Origin: Ypsolopha sequella
Taxonomy: Eukaryota; Arthropoda; Insecta; Lepidoptera; Ypsolophidae
Reading direction: 5' to 3'
NCBI GenBank assembly: GCA_934047225.1
Contig: OW204012.1
Location: 248,001 to 312,000, forward strand
DNA length: 64,000 nucleotides
Under the pieces are notes generated by a model. It saw only the letters and a list, made by a program, of their open reading frames with translations, was not told the origin of the DNA and did no database searches. Shown here one piece after another: positions 32,722-64,000 of the stretch (its first letter is position 1; each line of letters opens with the position of its first letter). Made by a program: the position numbers and the translations under genes.

Positions 32722-34934
32722 TGGACTTCCGCAAAGTAACGCCTTTTTCAATAAATTTTATTATTCATCAAGATTATGTCTTAACTATACACAAAAAATT
32801 TACATAATAAAATATCAATAGGTATGTTTATTCATAGAATGTGGCTAAACAGTTACGTGCGCAACTATCCCTCACTACTTTTGCTTGTACCTCTTAAACC
32901 GTGCCGATGCCTGTACCACGAAACGCTGTAATTGTCATACATTACATTATGTTTAGGTGTGTTCATTCGAAAACCATTTCGAGATTTAGGTTTAATAAGC
33001 CGTATTTTCGAAGTTTTGGTCTAAAAAACCTCATGATGATGAATATTTTTATGAAAAGGCTGCAACTTCCATTTGCCTTCATGTGAAGTCACTTGAGTAA
33101 TGGCTGTTTAGAAATGTGTCCTTTGCTATCCAGATAAATTTATAATTATTTGCTTCAGACTAATTTGACAGCTAAATGACAGATGAGTAGACAGAGAGAG
33201 ACCACTTTTTTATAAGCAATCACACATCACAATCAGTATAATGTCTAAAATTCTCAAGTGACCGATGACCTATCGGACAATTCTTTAAAAAATCATGAAT
33301 ATATATGTTTAATTTTTATACCAAAATAATAAAACTATGTCCTGAAATGGCGCATATTCTCTAAAAAAAAATCTTTTAAAAATTAACCTATTGGAATTTG
33401 CGTCAAGCGATAAATATTTTAAATTTATGGCGAAATTGACGTATCGTTTACTTTTGACGCGTACAGTTTTCTGAACATAGTTTAGTTACAACAAACTAGT
33501 TGATCTAACATCGAGTTTGGTCCGTAACGTAACGTAACGTAACGTAACGTTACTTACAAGTAGGATTATATAATTGTTATATGCTTCGTCGATTTTGTGT
33601 TTGTTTAAAGCAGAGCCATCATAATAGTTGTGTGATAGTTATGTGTGTTTGATGTAGCTTTACATTAGTATATAGCTGCCATATTGTTAGTTGTAACATA
33701 ACATAAGTATTACTACAGTTTTAGTATGACCGACACTTCACACTTTGTGTCTGGAACAATGTGTATTTAATTTGTAATAATCTAATAATTTATAGGATAC
33801 ACTATTTTATCTTTATTTCAAAATATTTTAGAGGGCTTTTGCAGGTTAATTAATTAGGTGGATATTTTGTTTGGGGGGGGGGGGAGGGGCGTGTTCACAA
33901 CTTGTACGTAACTATATTATTTAACGAAGGTGATTTTGAAATGAAATGAAAATGTATTTATTTCATACCATACAATTACAAAGTATAATCCATAGGTACA
34001 AGTTACAACACAAATAAAACACATAAAATCAAATAAATTTACATAAAATCAATAAACCTAACCTTTATTATAGATCATTACGTTTTTTAATCGTTCATTT
34101 GTTAGATATTCTTATTAAATTCTTAAATATTACTATTAATATAATTTATTATTAATATATTACAAAAATATTACTTATTATATTAAATGGCGCCGTTGAT
34201 TCTTACCTCTGTGATTGAGTAAAAAGGCGACGTAAGAGTATCCACTTAAATAATCTTCTTGTATCTCTGACACAACCCGTTGTTTTTTTCACACTGGATT
34301 TTTAAATGTTTTTCTTCAAACTCCATCTCGCATGTAATTTTTTACAAAAAAAAGTTTAATATGTGTAAGGCTTCGCTTTGGTAAGGGATTTCGTTATTAC
34401 GGAACCCAAAGATTTAGATTAATTTAGATTAATAATTTAGAATTAAGAAAAAAGGTGTTCACTCATTATTCATAATAATAAACGTGTCCAATACAATACT
34501 ATTTAAATACCCACCTTGTGGGTTGTCGTACTAAATGTTAGATGGTGAAACAATCTCTGTGCTAAATGCACCTCATAATACTGTTTTGTTTACTTTTGAA
34601 TAAACGAGTATGCAGTTAATGTGTTTTAAAGCAACTCGCGGAAATTTCTTGATAACTTAACATATATATATTTTTTTAATCTTATTTATTTTATAAGCCA
34701 TTAACTTTACATAATTTTCTTGTGAAAACCTAATTATTATCAAGCAATTGCTTAAAACGCATTCGTTTCATATTTCTTTATTCAAAAGTAAGGACAACAA
34801 TATATTGTCGTGCATTGTGCACCGACATTATGTTTTATGAGTACCAATTATGTTTAAAGGCCAATTCTTCAGATTTGTAACGAAATCTCAAGAACTATAT
34901 GTACAGATACTGTATGCACTAACGTCGAAGTTAT
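32722..34934. other. gene-poor AT-rich tract with small repeats
   Basis: Contains an (AACGT)n microsatellite at 33523-33551, a G-run at 33869-33890, and a LINE-like tail (tgaaatgaaaatgtatttat) near 33945. A block at 34195-34290 (ttgattcttacctctgtgat ... gtatctctgacacaa) recurs diverged at 40498-40590, so it is a dispersed repeat. No exon recognised. Confidence 0.5.
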
Positions 34935-35077
34935 ATGATTTATATAAAAACGTCTCACCTCAATACGTGTTATGATCAGGAAAGCTGACAAGTAAATAAT
35001 CAGTCTAAATCTGCTGAAACTGGTCGGCTTTCCCGATCATAACACGTATTGAGGTGAGCCGTTTTTATATAAATCAT
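34935..35077. mobile_element. palindromic MITE, 143 bp
   Basis: atgatttatataaaaacgtc and acctcaatacgtgttatgat at the left are mirrored at the right (atcataacacgtattgaggt). The arms are about 53 bases with few mismatches around a 35-base centre. Confidence 0.85.
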
Positions 35078-36775
35078 GAATTATCCTCAAGTCTCAGTTA
35101 ATTACAGTTGATCATTTCAAGTAAGCGAGATGAATTGCACAGCTCATACCCTTTCCTTGAATTGACATAATTCCACGTAATAAATAAAAAATGAGGGGTG
35201 TCGTGGGAGACCCGGTTGGAACGAAGTTCCTTCCGCTACTGATGCGCACGCCACACATCTATACTACAGTAATATACCAATACATAGATATCAGTGGTGA
35301 GGGGTGACATTATGACGGTGGTAAGCCGATCCAAAAAAAAGCACTTCTTAATGTTTCTTCAGAAGATAAGGCCTCACTTTCACCATACAAAATGATGAAT
35401 CCAAGAACAATAAACATGGGCATATCTCCTGTACCTGTACGCATCAGAAAGAGAAAAAAAACGATAAAAACGTTTTAATTAGAGAGAGAGACAAAGAAAG
35501 GTATCTCAAGGATTTACAGCCTAACCTTGAAGCCAAACTTTGGTACTTGCCTCTGATTTTACTCGATATGCACGCGGGTTGTGACGTTGCAACATTTGGC
35601 TCTCTGTAGGACTTGGAAGAGCGGCAACATTGATGAGTTTAGGTATTTGTACGGAAATTTGAAATAAATAGATATACACTTGTAAACACACATACTATAG
35701 CAAAAGTGTCATGATGGTCGAAGTTTTGCACTTTTTTCGACCTCTCAGCTCTCATTCGCAAAGTGTGTGGAGTGTATCGTGCGATGAGGTACTTCGTTAC
35801 AATAATTTAGACAAATTACAAGTTCCAAATATGAAGAACCGGCCGTTATTAACTATAAGGTATTGTTAGAAACGATTTATATTTGTATGGCATTTAGTTG
35901 TGCTCACTGTACATTAAATAAGGACCAGATGAGAAGCACCCTAAATAGAAGAGCTTGTATGATTAATTAGATTATGTTGAATTAGCGATAGGTGTGTCAG
36001 GTGCAGTCTGGTTAATACTTTATACATTGTTAATGCACTTGTGGCTGGCAAATTGTAATATTAGGGATTTTACAAACTGCGTCGTTAGTTTCTAAAAGCT
36101 CGCTATTTTTCAATTTGCCGTTTGGCAAATTGTAAAATGCCCACTGATTGTAAAATGACTTCGTCATTTTCTAAAAGTCCGAAAAAGAAAGTCTTTCACC
36201 AAAAAGTGAAAAATATGTGCGTCGACGAGTGGAGTGACATATTTAGACAGCTGAGCGAAACGGAGCGGAGCGAGGCAACACTCAATACTTCTAACATGAA
36301 ATGATCTTGCTAAGTTTCTTACCCTTCTTCTTAGCAAGACTAATCGAAAGGGCGAAGTTAAGTATATATTTATTATATTATTTATTCCTTTATTTTATTC
36401 AAGTGTATATTTTTAAATTAAATTTACGTAAACCTAACCTTTATTATTTCCTTGTGTATTTCCCCGTATTATTATTTATGATTTAAAACTATTACCTATA
36501 CATATGTAATATTCAATTACTTATATAACATAAAAACTGACCTGTAATAAGTGTATCTGTTACATAAATAAATATTCTAAAAATTATATAATGCCGAATT
36601 CTACAATATGATGAAAATTCGTCAAATAGCAAAATAGCGAACGTATAAAAACTGATTTTTAATTTTACCATTTGCCTGCGACACACGGAGTAACTATAGA
36701 CAGAAGATTCGGGGGGGGGGGGGGCGGTGTAGCGGGGAAGGGGAGCGCGTCACTCACCGACAACGTCTGTCGCCG
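35078..36775. other. gene-poor spacer
   Basis: A block near 35930-35990 (gaagagcttgtatgattaat) resembles the RTE-type tail at 57440-57470. CG-rich gagcgaaacggagcggagcg at about 36255 is a fragment of the family at 23258-23594. A G-run lies at 36711-36724. No host gene seen. Confidence 0.45.
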
Positions 36776-36936
36776 CGCGGGACGGTAGCACTACGTTTGA
36801 AACTAAACTTAGGTTGCCATACGTAGCTGTTAGTTCCGCTACTGTCCGCTTGGAGCGGTTTACCAGATTACATACGATTTTGATGTAGTTTGAAACGCAA
36901 CTATACGGAGATGTTTTCATGCTTAGGCTACTGGTA
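36776..36936. mobile_element. MITE, partner of the copy at 48985-49165
   Basis: The reverse complement matches 48985-49165 across tagttccgctactgtccgct, gcggtttaccagattacata and gatgttttcatgcttaggct. One terminus is degraded. Confidence 0.75.
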
Positions 36937-38534
36937 CAGTGAAATTATTCTTGGGATTGCCAGTTGGTATAAAAAAAGCAGTCCCATCTTTCGATAGACA
37001 GAAAATAACAGATATTTCAAGAGCTGCCATTTATTTTATAAGAGCAACTTGTCATTATTATTTAATTTTTTACTTTTTTCATACTTGTTAATTGTTTTTC
37101 AAACGAGATAATTTTGTATGCAAATGTGAGGTAGATATAATAGATACTCGGCAACTGTAAACCTTACTTGTTCACTTATTACAATAAAGTATATGTTGAA
37201 TAAAAAAAACACAAGCGCTTTTTCCTAAACCTTGTCGTCAATTTATTCAATAAAACATGGCAACAATATTTCTTATTTATCGTACGAGTAGTTCCCAACC
37301 GTTCCGAGACACGACTAACGGAACATGTTCTCAAACGCTCTTTGTTTGGTTCCGCTCTTGTGTAACATTTGAGGATCTCAGGTCTCGGCTCCACAGTTGA
37401 AAACCTCTGCTTTGTACCCACAAATCATTCACGTACATGGTTTGTCAATTGAATTCACTTGAATGCAACTTTTAATTTTCATGGCTTAATGTTAATGCAC
37501 ACATTAAGTATTCTTTTGAACGTCCAAAATACTATTAATTGAAGAATTGAACGATAAAATCATTATACATACTATAAAAGTGAATCAGATATTTTATCAC
37601 ATTTTCACCTTATTTTAGTATGAGAGTAGATACTTAGCGTGCGGCTTTCTATAGAGCTTAGCACTTCAGTCTGGGTGAATTTGTTGTACGAACCCTTCTA
37701 TTTGGAATGGTAACTTATTATTATAGAGAAAATAAGTCATTTTAGAACATGTGCAAACAACCAAGAGCAAATAGTGTTGTTCTGTTTGTCTATAGCCGGA
37801 CGTGCACTATCTGTCATGGATTATATAGAGAGCGGAAATACGACCTTTACCGAAGAGTGGCGAAGATTCATAAGTGAATCATTTAAATGGTGCTGGTGTA
37901 GGTAAGGTGTATGTACAGCCACCAGCATTTTAAGCTATCTAATTTAATACTTTAGCCGTTATAAGAACTACCACTGTGCAAATTGACATGCGGGCGACAG
38001 TACTTAATATTAAATTAGCATTTTTGGAATAAAAAGTAAAAAATATTATAATTTTCTAAACAAATAATTAACATAAGAAGTATGTGTATATTAAACCGTC
38101 TAATTTTACAGTCTCCATATATATTGTCCTTCAACTGTTATCGAAAATCGATAACTAAACAGGTTAACACTCAAGTTGTGGTATTTTGGACGTTCGATCC
38201 TCTCACAATTACAAAAATCAAATTTTAAATTGTACAACATGTTCACAGTTACTATAAATAATATATTTCATACACTTTATCAAATAAATATATGTCCACG
38301 AGCAGATAATAATTTGTAATTATAACTGAACAAATAAAATTAAATAATTGTAACAAAATAAAATATATTTGTGATCACAACACGTTTTAAATACTTCTGT
38401 TAACTAAACTTGGTACATAACTTAATAATATACATTAGCGAAATATTACTAGTTATATAAGGAATGTTAATACAAAGTTGCATAAATGCCTAAATTAATT
38501 AATTTCACTTTGTCATGTATTTCACGTTTTGGTA
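36937..38534. other. gene-poor AT-rich spacer
   Basis: No exon, transposon ends or RNA gene recognised. Confidence 0.4.
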
Positions 38535-38795
38535 ATGGCATCATCCTAAAATTGTTTGAAGAGCTCACTCAGACAATAATGGTATAGAACAACATTTATT
38601 AAGGAGCCAACTAAAGCCAAAGTAAAATCGCAACAAAAAAATCAGCCCTTTACATTTGTTTTTTTTTTACATTTTTCTATGAAACTTCTGATTTCATCTT
38701 CGCGATTTCGGAGTTTGCCTCTATACCACTGAGTGACTGGGCTCTACTAATATGACAACATAACACCTTTCTGTGACACGTTGTACATAGCGAGG
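38535..38795. mobile_element. MITE, family A relative
   Basis: ttgaagagctcactcagaca at the left and the mirrored ctgagtgactgggctctact at the right, with gtgacacgttgtac at the end. Diverged copy of 5540-5813. Confidence 0.65.
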
Positions 38796-38866
38796 GCAGT
38801 CTAATGACGATTTATAGAAAGCAAACTATAATGTGTGCGGGGCGGCCGTTTATTAAAAAGACTATG

Positions 38867-39288
38867 GGCGTACAGTCGGTAACACTATGTATCGGGTTAC
38901 TAGATGTGACCAATTCGTAGAAGTGTAAAAAAAAACTACATCAAAATAAACAGGGTTGGCTGATCGCAACCTAGAGCGTTTTGCATTCTTAGGGTTCCGT
39001 AACCAAAGGGTAACCAACGGGACCCTATTACTAAGACTCCGCTGTCCGTCTGTCACCAGGCTGTATCTCTAGAACCGTGATAGTTCGACAGTTGAAATTT
39101 TCACAGATGATGTATTTCTGTGGCCGTTATAACAACAAATACAAAAAAAAAAACAGAATAAAATGAATATTTAAGAGGGCTCCCATACAACAGACATGTT
39201 TTATTTTGCCGTTTTTATAGATAATGGTATGGCCGGTTTTTTGTCTACGTCTCGTTACTCCATACATAGGGTTACCGACTGTACGCTC
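38867..39288. mobile_element. TIR element carrying a nested GGGTTCCG-family repeat
   Basis: gcgtacagtcggtaacacta at the left and tagggttaccgactgtacgc at the right are inverted ends of about 27 bases. The interior (38990-39240) contains agggttccgtaacc, actccgctgtccgtctgtca and ggccggttttttg. Confidence 0.75.
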
Positions 39289-41283
39289 CTAATCTAAAAG
39301 AGTTCGCTGCAGACCTCGTGCTTGTACACTTAAATAGTAAAAGTTTCGTTTTATACCAGCAGAGGGCACTGAAACTTGGTTCTCTTTTATATGTTAATAA
39401 AATAAAATGTTGACGTCTTATTTTATTGAATGTATGCGCTTTTTGCAGCATATTAATATTGGCATAAAATACATTTTCTTTTAGGCACCCGGGTATTTGG
39501 TAATTTCGCCTGAAGCGCCCTCTATTGGAGCTAAAAGTTTTGCCCCGCAACTGCCATTACGAATCGGTTCACAACTTCGTACATCATGTTGCACTAAATA
39601 ATTGTTTATTGTTTACATTTGTCGACACGTTATTTAATATTTTGTACACACACTATCTAATCTACAGTTTTTACTAAAACGCGCGTGGTTCGTAAAAAAG
39701 CCAAAGTAAACATGTTCCTATAAACAAGACAGATTTTAATTTTCCGTAAATTTTTCGTGGTATTTTATCTCACCGAGTACGTTTGTATATATATAGTTGT
39801 AGTAGTGATTACACACACACTTGTAGTGTGTGACCTCTGTGGCGATACAAAACGTGCTTATATGTACATAACATACACGTCACTACACAACATAGCTATA
39901 TGTACTTCGTTAGATACAACATATGTAATACTGACACTCAATTTTTACAAAGTTAGGTAGCTTTTCAATTATTAATTATCATCACTGAAATTGCAGTGAA
40001 TTCTTATTTAAAAATTTCAAATTCAATTTATCGATACTTTTATTCCCGTGCCGGTTTTAATCCCCTAAAAAGTTATAAAAATTTGTGGAAAATTAAAAAA
40101 GTCCACTATCTAACATTTATTTAACATTATGTTACATTTTTTACACAACAAAACGTCATTTCTATAATAATAATAATAATAATAAATACAATACTGTAAA
40201 TGTTTACTTTTGACTAGCGCCGATTCCACTAATTTGACTTGTTGCTTTATTATATTATTGATTAGATGAACATTTGAAATTTGTTTTTCTAAATTATGTT
40301 TGGCCTCAACCAGCGCTGCCAGCTTAACGATTTTGAAGTGGATACTTCTTTGTTTGCATCTTAGAACTTATACGCACTTCTGGTACGAGTTTTTTTAACG
40401 AAGGATTTTCTGATTGAAATAGATAAGTTTTTTTTCGTTAATTATTTGATAAGATAATGCTTATTGGATCGTTTTATTTATGACCTCGTAATGAGCTGGC
40501 ATTGATTCCTTCCTTTGTAATTGAGTAAAGAGGCGGCATAACAAGTGTCCACATACATAATTTACGGTTGTATATCTGATACAATCCGCTGCTTTTTTTA
40601 CAAAGTTAGCGCTGCATTACATGCAACTGCAAACTAGTTTGTTGTAAAAAAATTGATTCAACTTTGTCTAGAAATAAAAGCGCTTTCTTTAAACCAGCTA
40701 TAGCCTCAAAAGGTCCAAAGGAGACAAGTACAGTAGTGGTACGGGTCCATTAGAATTATTTTTAACTTTTTTTCCTACATCCCCCGGTACCTTATAAAAG
40801 CATGCCCGTAGCCAAGATTCGTTTTCGGGGATGGAAAAATGGTTGTAATACACAAAATACAGTGACATATTCCAGCCATTTTTTATTTTAATTGAGAACA
40901 GGTAGTTGAAATATCACCTAAATATTATTTTCATCCCATCTATTCGAAAAACGATGATTGGTTCTTCAATAAGTGCGAACAAAGTAGGTCTTTTCTGCAA
41001 GAGACTTTCATAGAGCAATAATGAGTTTTGAATTTGGAACATGAAACCCAAATCCCACTCGTATATACGGGCCTCTTTAAGTGTCAAATATTCTATCAAC
41101 TCGAAGTCCTTTCAGAAGAACATTGGGTAGCAAGCCTATTAAAAAAAGTCTGTGCCGTCGTTGTAGGACAGATGGCAGCACTGGCGTCGACCGCGGCAAA
41201 GTCACTTATTAGGCCAAAACCGTTAGTATAATTGGCAAGACAGTACTGCGACCCCTACCTGGAGTACCTGCAGTAAACAAATG
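39289..41283. other. spacer, includes 3' UTR of AHCYL
   Basis: On the minus strand the AHCYL 3' UTR begins at 41283. A possible AATAAA is at about 40882-40887. Repeats: an ATA-trinucleotide run near 40167-40185 and the dispersed block 40498-40590. No other gene recognised. Confidence 0.4.
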
Positions 41284-63879
<22,596 letters not shown>

Positions 63880-64000
63880 TGTCACTGTGTACACGTTTAC
63901 TTTAGTGTTCAATCGTTATATGTTCATACTGGAGACGTTGTCAGTGGTCGGTAACAAGGTTCAATGTGCAAATAGTGCAGGAGGGGGACAGTGCAGCGCA

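Overview
The window is nuclear DNA from an insect, most probably a moth or butterfly (Lepidoptera). The evidence is AT-rich spacers packed with short palindromic transposons, a dispersed repeat ending in the motif CACTTGGCCGG, BEL/Pao and jockey/RTE-like retroelement debris, and intron-bearing genes whose proteins match animal families. No bacterial or organellar genes, rRNA, tRNA or CRISPR array was seen.

Three host genes can be read. (1) An uncharacterised five-exon gene on + (coding 20535-30684, about 310 aa) with a cysteine-rich motif split across an intron. (2) A DEF8 homologue on - (27162-28493), intronless and lying entirely inside the third intron of gene 1. (3) An AHCYL (S-adenosylhomocysteine hydrolase-like, IRBIT family) gene on -, with nine certain exons from 58129 down to 41284 and a phase-compatible candidate first exon at 63759-63879. 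Joined, they would encode 492 aa.

Layout. 1-3229: 58-bp satellite. 4428-14000: nested retroelements, centred on a nearly intact 6.3-kb BEL/Pao element (6277-12572) with 178-bp LTRs and a 5-bp target duplication. 14090-15788: three short minisatellites. 16550-19600: a LINE remnant split by a 1.84-kb foldback element. 20535-30684: gene 1 with DEF8 and a 46-copy 30-bp array in one intron. 30.7-41.2 kb: gene-poor, with many palindromic transposons including a near-perfect 390-bp palindrome. 41.3-63.9 kb: the AHCYL gene, whose introns hold five unrelated tandem arrays (17, 31, 90, 38 and 55 bp).

The most unusual structure is the 90-bp array at 45911-48427. Each of its 28 units is a copy of the last 63 nt of the adjacent AHCYL coding exon (48428-48505) plus its 5' splice site and 27 nt of intron. 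A coding exon and its splice donor have been amplified into a frame-preserving satellite directly downstream of the functional exon. A second array (17 bp) puts about 57 copies of a branch-point-like CTAAC motif just upstream of the last AHCYL 3' splice site. All long reading frames inside the tandem arrays are by-products of stop-free units and are not called as genes.
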